From a virus: DNA of 28,567 nucleotides. Both the position numbers and the translations under genes were made by a program. The DNA is taken from the IMG/VR virus record IMGVR_UViG_3300023119_000090, positions 1 through 28,567 of that record; one strand, 5' to 3'. A model generated the notes under the pieces. The model saw only the letters and a list, made by a program, of their open reading frames with translations, was not told the origin of the DNA and searched no databases. Every line of letters begins with the position of its first letter. Positions within the stretch are counted from its first letter, which is position 1. Below, piece by piece: positions 7,839-16,781 of the stretch.

Positions 7839-10800
7839 ATGTCAGATAATCTTATTATACTTTCAGACAGAATTAAAGAAATTAGCTGGACCACAGGTAC
7901 TTCAGACTTTGAATTATCTGGCGCTGCTAATGGCTTTAGCTCTTTTGGCTCCGCATATCAGGATGGAGATATATTATTTTACGCAGCCACCAATGGAATA
8001 AACTATGAAATTGGTTCAGGTATCTTTAGCGTCGGACTATCTAGCCAGTCCATTGTTAGAATGCCATTTAAGAGCAGTGAACCAAACCACGCAAAGGTTC
8101 CCTTTACTGATGGCGCAAAAGAAGTTTATGTTACTTATCCTTCTACTCATTCTGTTTATATTGGCTCTGGGGTTGCTGATTTAAATTTTCCTCAAAGTAG
8201 TGGTCTAGCATTCTGGTCTTCTTCAAACATATTAAACTATGATAGCGAGATTATTTGGGATTTTAACCATAAGCGCTTAGGTATAAAAAAATCATACCCT
8301 GATTACGCTATAGATATCGGAGGTAGCGTTAACGAATCTTCTGTTCAAGCTTCTGGATTTTATGTTGGGCCTAGCGGTGTTGTTTTTCCTCCCGCAAACG
8401 ACGGAGATATTAACTATACTGGCGGTAGTCAGCTGGTTCACTTTGAGCCAAACCAATTAGACAATAATACTTTAATTCACGACGTAATTGAATTAAGCGG
8501 TACTGTTGATAATATCATATTGTTCAAAAGACAGCCAGAGGGAACTTTTCTTGCTGGACCCGGAAGCGGCACTTGTAGTGGTCCATGCGCCGATGATTAT
8601 CCAATTTTTAGAACAATAAATATTGATGATATCCCAGATCTCAGCTCTTTATATGTAAGCATATCAAACCTTAATGATGTTTCTGGCGTTCTGCGAAATG
8701 ATCTTACAGAGGCTTCTGGGCTACTTCGTTCCGACTTTGAAGCTGGCGATATTTCACAAAATGAAAACTTAATAACAGCTTCAGGCTCTTTACGCTCTGC
8801 CATTGACGATGGCTTAAATTCTTTTAACATAAATCAAATCAACGAAGAATATGTTTTCTCTGGCGCTGGAACTAACTCTTCAGTAAATCCAAGCATAAAT
8901 TTACAAAAAGGCTTGAAATACATTTTTAATGTTGATACAAATGGCTATCCCTTCTTCATTAAAACCAGTCCCAGCGCAGATAATCTAAATATTTACAACA
9001 GCGGAGTTGCTAATAACGGCACAGATAGTGGCGCTATACTTTTTACCGTCCCACAAGACGCTCCAGACGTTCTATATTACTCTTCTTCTAGCTCAACAAC
9101 CATGTCTGGCGTTATTTATACGTCTGATATTAATATAACCTCTTATAATTCCTACGATGACATCTCTAGCCCAGAAGAAACAGATGGTTCAGACACATTG
9201 GTTATTTGGGATAGTAGTGATTCGAAGTATAAAAATATTTCTCTACAAAATCTCATATTTGCTCCTAGTGGAAATTCCTACGCAAAGTATAACACAATTT
9301 CTGATCCCTTGTCTGCCGGTGATGTTGGATCTTTTGCTATCGATGATTATTGGGCTTACTTTAAAACCTCAGAGGGTTGGAAGCGCGTAAGAATACAATC
9401 TTTTGAAACTACTCCTGAGCCAACAACGACCACGACTTGGCCTCCAGACTGCACAACTCCTGCGCCTTGTTCTCAGGGACAAGTGAGAACTATAACAGAC
9501 ATCATTAACGATGGTGGTACTTATGATGGCTGTCCAATTTATAGTGATTGCCAAACAACGACAACTACTAGCACTACTACTAGTACCACAACTACAACCA
9601 CTTTAGAGCCAGAACCAACTTACAATAGTGTTTTTACTTGGGGCTATAACGGAAACTTCCAATTAGGGTTTGATACCACTAGAACTTCTTCTTCCGCTCT
9701 AACTCAAATTAATGTGCCAAATATTGCATCATTAGCTTCTAGCGATTTTCATTCGCTTGCTATAGATTCTATTGGTAGATTATTCGGATGGGGCTGGAAC
9801 TCTGATGGTCAGCTTGGCGATGGAACTAAAACTGATATCATCAATCCTAGAGTAATCAATGATACTATAAGATGGAAGATGGTAGCTGCTGGATCTTACC
9901 ACAGCGCTGCTATTTCTATGGATGGCGAATTATATACTTGGGGAGGAAATCTTAATGGCCAGCTAGGCAATGGAACTAGAATAAGTCACATAAAACCCAA
10001 AAAGATTGGTGTTGCCAAGAATTGGGAAAAAGTTTTCTGTGGCACTTCTCACAACATAGCAATAAATTCTCTAGGAGAAATGTTCGCTTGGGGGTCTAAC
10101 GAGTACGGACAGGTTGGAAACAATACCTTTGAAGACGTTTTAGTTCCCACAAAGATTGGCATTGGCTATCTTTGGAGAACAGCTTCTGCTTATATGCACA
10201 GTCTTTGTATTACTGTTAATGGAAACCTTTTCGCTTTTGGTAGAAATACCGAATCTCAGCTTGGAGTTGGACAAATTATTGAGAACGAGGGGTCTTCAGG
10301 CACATATCGTTTAGCAAGACACAATACAAATATATCGAACCCAACCCCAGTTTCTTCTCTTAACATCGATAGCTTCTATTTCATAGAAGACTTTAATAAT
10401 ATCAGTAGCCAAAATGTTGATGCTATAGCATTAAATGCTGGTATTTTTAATAATTGGTCAAAAGTTTCTGCTGGATATCAACATTCCCTAGCCATCAATC
10501 AGGCCGGTGAATTGTTTTCTTTCGGAACAAACAATAATGGTTGTTTAGGAATAAATTCTTCAACCGCAGAAGTTATTCCAGCTTTAATAAAAATTAGCGA
10601 AGAAAGAAACTGGACAGATGTTGCAGCTGGCAATTTTCATTCTTTGTTTATTAATTCTGCTGATAATTTATTCGGTTGTGGAAAATCTAATCGTGGACAA
10701 TTAGGCCCAGATTTACCAACTGACACCAATTCTATTTCCCTCATTTCCTCGGATTACGACTGGAGCCTTCCAGTTACTGGCTATGATTTTTCTGCCGCCG

Positions 10801-11141
10801 TTGGCAATGTGATTACTTTACAGACAACAACCACTACTACGACTACCGTTCCTCCAGAAATATCTTACGATTTTATTTCTTCTATCGAAGAAGATGGCTC
10901 ACTACTTATACCAAACTACGGTATAACAATTTTAAATGGCATCCCAAATATTACTCTAAGATTCAATCGAGTGGCAGACGCTGGATTTACACCTATAACA
11001 TGCGAGGTTTATAGAAATAACAATCTTTACATGTCTATCAATCTAACTAATGGTTATATAGGATCTTATTTCTCAATAATCATGCCAGACGCAATTACTA
11101 ATTATGAATTCCAAATCGTGGAAGGCAGAGTTGACCTATGA
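7839..11141 (+). CDS. Mosaic tail fibre: cupredoxin-like domain, Cys pairs, RCC1 propeller
   Basis: 1100 residues. Residues 1-115 match the common phage fibre N-terminal domain (ILSDRIKEISWTTGTSDFEL, then EIGSGIFS, VRMPFKSS, KEVYVTYPS), likely a virion-proximal module. SG-repeat coiled coil at about 275-325 (VSGVLRNDLTEASGLLRSDF). A cupredoxin-like domain at 336-431 lacks the copper ligands (Tyr370, Ser416, Ser419 in place of His, Cys, His; Met422 kept). Between two Thr linkers sits a segment with Cys538, 544, 565, 571 as two CX5C pairs. Residues 596-993 are an RCC1-type propeller with seven blades (motifs such as GWGWNSDGQLGDGT, TWGGNLNGQLGNGT, AWGSNEYGQVG). A third Thr run (10824-10847) leads to a C-terminal beta-domain shared more weakly with two later proteins. 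RBS AAGGGG. The stop overlaps the next start (ATGA). Host-surface binding is inferred. Confidence 0.75.
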   Translation: MSDNLIILSDRIKEISWTTGTSDFELSGAANGFSSFGSAYQDGDILFYAATNGINYEIGSGIFSVGLSSQSIVRMPFKSSEPNHAKVPFTDGAKEVYVTYPSTHSVYIGSGVADLNFPQSSGLAFWSSSNILNYDSEIIWDFNHKRLGIKKSYPDYAIDIGGSVNESSVQASGFYVGPSGVVFPPANDGDINYTGGSQLVHFEPNQLDNNTLIHDVIELSGTVDNIILFKRQPEGTFLAGPGSGTCSGPCADDYPIFRTINIDDIPDLSSLYVSISNLNDVSGVLRNDLTEASGLLRSDFEAGDISQNENLITASGSLRSAIDDGLNSFNINQINEEYVFSGAGTNSSVNPSINLQKGLKYIFNVDTNGYPFFIKTSPSADNLNIYNSGVANNGTDSGAILFTVPQDAPDVLYYSSSSSTTMSGVIYTSDINITSYNSYDDISSPEETDGSDTLVIWDSSDSKYKNISLQNLIFAPSGNSYAKYNTISDPLSAGDVGSFAIDDYWAYFKTSEGWKRVRIQSFETTPEPTTTTTWPPDCTTPAPCSQGQVRTITDIINDGGTYDGCPIYSDCQTTTTTSTTTSTTTTTTLEPEPTYNSVFTWGYNGNFQLGFDTTRTSSSALTQINVPNIASLASSDFHSLAIDSIGRLFGWGWNSDGQLGDGTKTDIINPRVINDTIRWKMVAAGSYHSAAISMDGELYTWGGNLNGQLGNGTRISHIKPKKIGVAKNWEKVFCGTSHNIAINSLGEMFAWGSNEYGQVGNNTFEDVLVPTKIGIGYLWRTASAYMHSLCITVNGNLFAFGRNTESQLGVGQIIENEGSSGTYRLARHNTNISNPTPVSSLNIDSFYFIEDFNNISSQNVDAIALNAGIFNNWSKVSAGYQHSLAINQAGELFSFGTNNNGCLGINSSTAEVIPALIKISEERNWTDVAAGNFHSLFINSADNLFGCGKSNRGQLGPDLPTDTNSISLISSDYDWSLPVTGYDFSAAVGNVITLQTTTTTTTTVPPEISYDFISSIEEDGSLLIPNYGITILNGIPNITLRFNRVADAGFTPITCEVYRNNNLYMSINLTNGYIGSYFSIIMPDAITNYEFQIVEGRVDL

Positions 11142-13195
11142 TGAACTTAAACATTACTTCTGCTTTACAGCTTTTTCAGTTTTTTGGTTCAAGTACTGTA
11201 AATTTCAGTCAGGTTACTGGAATTGAAAATGTAGCGCAGATATATAGCTATGATGGTGAATCTTGGTTAAGTTGGTCTTATGAACTAGAACAAAATAATT
11301 TACACAGCTTCGAAAGAGGCAGAGGTTACGTTATTATTTCAAAAGATCCAGATTCTTTTACTCCTTACTCTTTATCTTTCGACACCACCTATGAATTAAC
11401 TTATGCTAACTTTTTTAATCAAGACATAGATATTTTTACATACTTTGGAGATGCGATTGATTTAGATTCTAGCAGCCACCACTTTGACAGAGTTGCAAAA
11501 CCTGTTAATGGAGAGTATGCTTATTGGAGATCTTCAAGCGAAAACAATGATTTTAATTTGATAGAAAGCGGTGAAACTTATATGATTTCTTTAAAAGAGA
11601 ACGTAGAGCTTCCCCTTCTTTTTAGCGAGAATATTTTAGGATCTGAAATTTATGCTTTAACTCCTAGCACAAATAGATTTAATGTATTCAATACTTCAAC
11701 GGGTCTAACAAAAAGAACCGTAGCACTTCTTTCAGATAGCACAAGCGTTGATTTCGATAATACTTCTGGCTTGGCATTTGTCATAAGCGGCAGCGAAGAC
11801 TCTGTTCAGGTCATAGATATTTCCTCAGACACAGTTTTATATAGCGTTCGTTTGACTTACCCAGACAGTTTTGCTCCAAACTTGATTAAATACAAAAACA
11901 GTTTACTATATGTTTCATCTAGTGAATCACCTCAAATTATGATAATCGATCCTTATTCCTCGAAAATTCTAGAAACAATAGACCTCACCGGAAAGATCAA
12001 TGGGGCCATAATAGATCTTTTATTTGTCGAAGAGTCAATATACATATTAACTGATCAAAATTCATTAATCAAAATAGAAGACAAACCATTTAATATCAAC
12101 AAATTCGATTATTCCATTCGCCCCGATAGCTTTGATCAATTTTTCACTTATTCGTTTTCAGTAAGCGATGACGGTGAAATTATGTGCGTTCAAAATTTTA
12201 GCAACAAAGTTTCCTTTTACCACTTAGTTGACGGCAAATATGAGAGATTAATGCATGACATAGAATTACCATACGATGTAAAATCAGTGCGTCTTAGCGG
12301 GAATGGCTCCATACTAGTAATTGGATCTCATAGCAGCAATAATTCTAACGAAACGCACGGCGCAATATCAACCTTCTCTATAGATAAAGCAAATCGTTCT
12401 TTCTCGGAAATTTCTCCAACAATATACGGCGATAAGCTTGACCCAACAAATTATATGTGTGCTTATGATATAGGCTTAAATAAAGACGGCTCCTTTATGG
12501 TTATGTCTTCTGAAGCGAAACTAAGCTCTTTAAATAATAAGGTGGCATTGTATAAATTCAACAGTTTCATAAATTCTTGGGAAATGGTTGGTACTCAATT
12601 TTACGGAGACGATGCTGGTGATTCTTTTGGTTCTTCTGTTAGCATTAATGCCAACGGCGATGTTTTTACTGCGTCTTCCAGAACTAACAATGGTTATGTG
12701 AATATTTTTTCATATGATCCAAATACTGACACAACGACCCTAGAACATAAAATTTCTGGAGAAGCAAACGAACGCTTTGGGTCCATGACAAAATTAAACG
12801 AAACGGGGTCAAGATTATTTGTTTCTTCTGGCAATAATTCTATCAAATCTTTTGATTTCAGTGGAGTTCTTGGGTGGGTACAATCTGGAGATTCTTTAGT
12901 CTTACCCACGTCTGCTTCATATTCACAAATTTCTGTTAGTCAATCTGGAAAAACATTGATTGTAGGAAGTCTGGCTGAAGATAACTTACGTGGCGTAGTG
13001 CGAATTTATAGATTCGAAAATAATAATTGGTCTCTCATTGGTGATCCAATTTATGGTGCTAATAATAATGATAGATTTGGTTTTAGAGTTTCTTGCAATG
13101 GTAGTGGAACTTTATTTAATGTTTGTGTAAATCCTTATTATAGCTCTAGCACAAATCGCATCGAAACTTTTACTTACGGCAATCCAGAGGTTTAA
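11138..13195 (+). CDS. Fibre-like protein: duplicated anchor-like domain plus beta-propeller
   Basis: 685 residues. The N-terminus (LQLFQFFGSS, VAQIYSYDGESWLSW, RGRGYVIISKDPDSFTPY) matches the N-termini of the proteins at 14895 and 16778, a shared domain of about 85 residues. A second, diverged copy follows at about 90-165 (DIDIFTYFGDAIDLD, SGETYMISLKENVELPLL). Residues about 170-300 have YVTN-like blades (FVISGSEDSVQVIDISSDT, LLYVSSSESPQIMIIDPYS). The C-terminal half has FG-GAP-like blades of the form DDAGDSFGSSVSINANGDV, NERFGSMTKLNETGSRLFV and NNDRFGFRVSCNGSGTLF. The gene starts in an ATGA overlap with the preceding gene. Unlike its neighbours it has no Thr linker and no C-terminal module; these occur at the end of the next protein, which lacks the N-terminal domain, so the two may work together. 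Function is inferred as adhesin. Confidence 0.62.
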   Translation: MMNLNITSALQLFQFFGSSTVNFSQVTGIENVAQIYSYDGESWLSWSYELEQNNLHSFERGRGYVIISKDPDSFTPYSLSFDTTYELTYANFFNQDIDIFTYFGDAIDLDSSSHHFDRVAKPVNGEYAYWRSSSENNDFNLIESGETYMISLKENVELPLLFSENILGSEIYALTPSTNRFNVFNTSTGLTKRTVALLSDSTSVDFDNTSGLAFVISGSEDSVQVIDISSDTVLYSVRLTYPDSFAPNLIKYKNSLLYVSSSESPQIMIIDPYSSKILETIDLTGKINGAIIDLLFVEESIYILTDQNSLIKIEDKPFNINKFDYSIRPDSFDQFFTYSFSVSDDGEIMCVQNFSNKVSFYHLVDGKYERLMHDIELPYDVKSVRLSGNGSILVIGSHSSNNSNETHGAISTFSIDKANRSFSEISPTIYGDKLDPTNYMCAYDIGLNKDGSFMVMSSEAKLSSLNNKVALYKFNSFINSWEMVGTQFYGDDAGDSFGSSVSINANGDVFTASSRTNNGYVNIFSYDPNTDTTTLEHKISGEANERFGSMTKLNETGSRLFVSSGNNSIKSFDFSGVLGWVQSGDSLVLPTSASYSQISVSQSGKTLIVGSLAEDNLRGVVRIYRFENNNWSLIGDPIYGANNNDRFGFRVSCNGSGTLFNVCVNPYYSSSTNRIETFTYGNPEV

Positions 13196-13197
13196 AA

Positions 13198-14898
13198 ATG
13201 TACGAACCAGTAAATCAGATGCAACTTGGATATGCTAATGTTAAAAGCATTATAACATCTAAACAAGATTCGGTTATCTATGCGCTTTCTGATGCGCAGG
13301 AAATACTTACCATAGATCCTATTGAAAATGAAATAATAGACCGTTTTTTCGTGCAGCCCGGAGACTCTTTTGTATTTGATCAAGATAATGAAATTTTCTA
13401 TGTAGCGTCTTCTTCTAGCAATGCTTTTACAGCATATTCCCAAGATTCTACCGGCAATTTTGTAAAGCTGTTTACTGACTATTCAAACTCTCCAGTAAAC
13501 TCCTTGCTACTTAGTTCAGATGGTGGTATATTAATTCTTTTTTCTCAAGACTCTGTGGATATATACGATACTCAATCGCAAACAATGCTACCCAGCGGTC
13601 TCGTTTCTGGCTCCGTTGACGGATTCCAGTTTGACCCCAGTTTAATTTCAACAACCACAACTATCGCCCCTCTACCAAACACTTTTATTTACTTTACCTC
13701 TAAGACTGAAGACAAGGTTTACAGATACAATATCTCTTCTAGTTCTATAGACGCGGAAATTGATGTTGGCTTTAGGCCGGAAAAAATTATAGAAAGCTCA
13801 GGGAATATTTATGTTGCTAATTACCTATCAGATTACATAAGCGTTATAGATAATTCCACACTAAGCGTCACTAACATTCCGTCTAATAAAGGAACTATAG
13901 ATTTCGCATTAGACACAAAACGCAATTCCTTATACGTCCTAAACAGCCTTTACAACAAGTGTTATATTTTAGACTTGTCAACCAACCAGATTACAAATTC
14001 TTTTATTACCACAGAGCTTTGCACTTCTATTGTTTTAGACCCAGATTTGAACATTGCCATAATAGCTTCAGAAAATCCATACGCTCTTTTGCTGGTGGAC
14101 ACAAATGATTTCAGCATAACCAGCAAGTCTCTAATTTTTAGACCCTCTAGCATTTCGTTAGATTCGGTGTCTAAAAATGTCTTCATTTCTGACTTTAATT
14201 TTTACAATTTTTTTCGTATGAATTTAATTGATAAAACTATCATTAGAATCAATAGAAATAATCAGTTGCCAATTAACTATAGCCTATTAGATAACCCGAA
14301 CAACAGGATCATTGCGGTTAGCCAGCTTTTTGATATCGTCTCTTTGTTCGATTCCCGCACTGGAGATCCGTTACTCACATTCGGTACTGACAACAGCCCT
14401 TCTTCAGTAGCGATTGATCACCATAATCAAATAATGTACATCTCACACCCTCTTAATGACAAAATCTCGATTTATAATTACAAGAATTTCAAAAAGCTTG
14501 ATAACATTCCCACCTTAGATTCCCCAGACAGTCTTTTGTTCGTAGATGCTAACCCCGCGCCCACTACCACGACAACGACGAACGCTCCTTTTTCTACTAC
14601 TCTTGAAATACCGGAAAATTCAAGCACAGCTATAGAAAGTCATTTAATTTTTTATGGAAATTCTGGAGATAGCATTTCATATAATTATATCGACACAGGC
14701 TCTTTAGTTCAACCAATTACATTTAAAGAAATACTTGTATTTTACAATGGAACTCTTATTAATAGGTTAACCGTTCCTTCAGACTATATAGATAACAATA
14801 TTTCTTTTACTCTTAATTCTGGCGGTAACACATATTCTAGCTCCTTCGGTTCTGGAGTGGAAGAGTTAGATAGCTACAGGAGAATAGAATTCACATGA
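13198..14898 (+). CDS. YVTN-type beta-propeller fibre protein with Thr linkers
   Basis: 566 residues. It starts directly with propeller-like blades (KSIITSKQDSVIYALSDA, EIFYVASSSSNAFTAYS). After a TTTTIAP linker (Thr codons 13651-13662) comes a second set of YVTN-like blades at about residues 160-450 (YFTSKTEDKVYRYNISSSS, NIYVANYLSDYISVIDNST, SLYVLNSLYNKCYILDLST, SSVAIDHHNQIMYISH). A six-Thr linker (14563-14580) leads to a C-terminal beta-domain ending FGSGVEELDSYRRIEFT, similar to the end of the protein at 14895. There is no N-terminal anchor domain. The RBS AGAGG lies 7 nt before the ATG; only two bases separate it from the preceding stop. The propeller call is from repeat pattern. It is likely part of the adhesive fibre set; ligand unknown. 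Confidence 0.62.
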   Translation: MYEPVNQMQLGYANVKSIITSKQDSVIYALSDAQEILTIDPIENEIIDRFFVQPGDSFVFDQDNEIFYVASSSSNAFTAYSQDSTGNFVKLFTDYSNSPVNSLLLSSDGGILILFSQDSVDIYDTQSQTMLPSGLVSGSVDGFQFDPSLISTTTTIAPLPNTFIYFTSKTEDKVYRYNISSSSIDAEIDVGFRPEKIIESSGNIYVANYLSDYISVIDNSTLSVTNIPSNKGTIDFALDTKRNSLYVLNSLYNKCYILDLSTNQITNSFITTELCTSIVLDPDLNIAIIASENPYALLLVDTNDFSITSKSLIFRPSSISLDSVSKNVFISDFNFYNFFRMNLIDKTIIRINRNNQLPINYSLLDNPNNRIIAVSQLFDIVSLFDSRTGDPLLTFGTDNSPSSVAIDHHNQIMYISHPLNDKISIYNYKNFKKLDNIPTLDSPDSLLFVDANPAPTTTTTTNAPFSTTLEIPENSSTAIESHLIFYGNSGDSISYNYIDTGSLVQPITFKEILVFYNGTLINRLTVPSDYIDNNISFTLNSGGNTYSSSFGSGVEELDSYRRIEFT

Positions 14899-16781
14899 TT
14901 ACTCAAAAAGTTCAGCTCATTGAATACAGAGGCGAATCTGCCGCCGATATTTACAATCTATCAAACATAAATTATGTTGATAAAATTTATTTTATTGATT
15001 CTGATGGTAATTATATTGGATGGTTTTCCCAAATAACACAGTCTTATAGCCACCTTCAGGGGATTACCAATCTTGAGCCAAACGGAGCCTACCTCGTATA
15101 CTCTAAGCCCAACGCTGTGTATCCTTACAACCTTTTCGTCAACGCCTTAGATGACAGGGTTATTGCCAATTCTGGAAATATTGAAGATTTAAGAGATCTT
15201 GTCGCAGAAAACAGAAATTTTTCAGAGGCTTCTTATGCAGATTTATTAAATACTCACAGCGCCTTGTCCGGTGTTGTAGAAGCAAATAGAATTTTTAGTA
15301 GACAAGTTGATGCACTTACATTACAAGAATTAATTCAAGTTTCTGGAGATCTGACAGAAGAAATCACGATGGGTGATTATCAAAGTCGTTCTATAATCTT
15401 TTTAACTTCTGGCATCTTAAATTCTTCAATACTTTCTGTTTCAGGAACTTGGACAAACGACCTAAACAATTTGAATAACGAAATATCTGCTGTTAGTGGA
15501 AATTTTGTTTTTGATTCTGGCAGAATAGATAACCTTTATCAAACAAGCGATTTATTGTCTAATAATTTTATTTCGGTTTCTGGAGATTTAGTAGCAACCT
15601 CTGGCTTCTTAGAAGGCAAAATCACAGAAGTTTCTGGAGTCTTAGATGATAGAATTAGTACAGAATTCTCCAACCTACTTGGGTCAGTTCCTGACTCATT
15701 AGACACACTATCTGAAATTGCCGAGGCTTTAAATAATAATCCAGATCTTGGAGATTTTGTAAACAGCATTAACAGTGCCACGCAGGATAACTTACAATTA
15801 ATATCAGCAACTTCTGGATATCTAGAGTTCCATAACGATTCTTCAAATTCTGCTCTTGAAACCTCTGTCTTAAGCCATATAGACAGCACTTCTGGCGTTC
15901 TTAATTCTAAGATTACCGCCGCATCCAATACTGCTCGTGAAGAACTAGTCGCAGCTTCTGGCAAGCTATTCAGCGATTTAATGATAGCGTCTGGTACTTT
16001 ATTCGATTACATATTAGATAGACCTCGATATGAATTCAATGTTATTCCTGACAATGAAACTCCCGGATCAACATCCGCTTTTAGATTTTCTGGTGTTGGA
16101 ATTAATGAGTCAAATCAAGACAATCCGACTATATATCTTCGTCGTGGCGAAACTTACCACTTCAATATTAACGCAAGATATCATCCCTTTTACATAAAAA
16201 CAGAACGAACTATTGGCACTTCGAATATGTACAATTTTGGAGTAACTAATAACGGTTACACCGATAGAACTATTGTTTTTGAGGTTCCTTATAACGCTCC
16301 AGATATATTGTACTACCAGTGTTCCAATCATGCCGCTATGGGTGGTATTCTTTACACACAACAGCCTACCGATTTTACAGGTTCTATTGACGGCGGTTTA
16401 GCTAATAGCTTTTCTGACACGGTAGAGCCAACGACTACAACCACGACGACTACAACCACAACGACCACAACTACTCAATCTCCAGAGACTTATGACACTA
16501 CCCAGAATACACCATACAGTCAGCCCGGAGGTGGTCTGTCGTTTAATTCCGCTGATTCTCAAGACTCTATAGAATTCAGCATAATAACAACGATCAATAA
16601 CCCATTAGCAACAACCACTTTAGTTTTATATTTGAACAATACTCAAAGAAGCTCTATTAACATTACTGATGAATACAGAAATAGCGGCAATACGTTTAGA
16701 GTTACACTGGACGGCAATTCTTACGTTGCTGGCTTTGGCGATGGCGTAGCTGAAAACAGCTGGTACAGGATAGATTTATGA
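14895..16781 (+). CDS. Fibre protein with coiled coil and copper-ligand cupredoxin-like domain
   Basis: 628 residues. Residues 1-90 are the N-terminal domain shared with 11138 and 16778 (VDKIYFIDSDGNYIGWF, LQGITNLEPNGAYLVYSKPN). Residues about 140-375 form a long SG-repeat coiled coil (SVSGDLVATSGFLEG, EVSGVLDDRIS, ASGKLFSDLMIASGTLFD), probably a trimeric stalk. Residues 379-490 are cupredoxin-like, with His430, Cys476, His479 and Met482, exactly the ligand types of a type 1 copper site. A run of 15 Thr codons using all four ACN codons (16431-16475) follows. The C-terminal beta-domain ends GFGDGVAENSWYRIDL, similar to the end of the protein at 13198. The start lies in an ATGA overlap with the preceding gene, with AGGAGA upstream. 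Whether copper is bound is not known; the domain may be purely structural. Confidence 0.72.
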   Translation: MITQKVQLIEYRGESAADIYNLSNINYVDKIYFIDSDGNYIGWFSQITQSYSHLQGITNLEPNGAYLVYSKPNAVYPYNLFVNALDDRVIANSGNIEDLRDLVAENRNFSEASYADLLNTHSALSGVVEANRIFSRQVDALTLQELIQVSGDLTEEITMGDYQSRSIIFLTSGILNSSILSVSGTWTNDLNNLNNEISAVSGNFVFDSGRIDNLYQTSDLLSNNFISVSGDLVATSGFLEGKITEVSGVLDDRISTEFSNLLGSVPDSLDTLSEIAEALNNNPDLGDFVNSINSATQDNLQLISATSGYLEFHNDSSNSALETSVLSHIDSTSGVLNSKITAASNTAREELVAASGKLFSDLMIASGTLFDYILDRPRYEFNVIPDNETPGSTSAFRFSGVGINESNQDNPTIYLRRGETYHFNINARYHPFYIKTERTIGTSNMYNFGVTNNGYTDRTIVFEVPYNAPDILYYQCSNHAAMGGILYTQQPTDFTGSIDGGLANSFSDTVEPTTTTTTTTTTTTTTTQSPETYDTTQNTPYSQPGGGLSFNSADSQDSIEFSIITTINNPLATTTLVLYLNNTQRSSINITDEYRNSGNTFRVTLDGNSYVAGFGDGVAENSWYRIDL

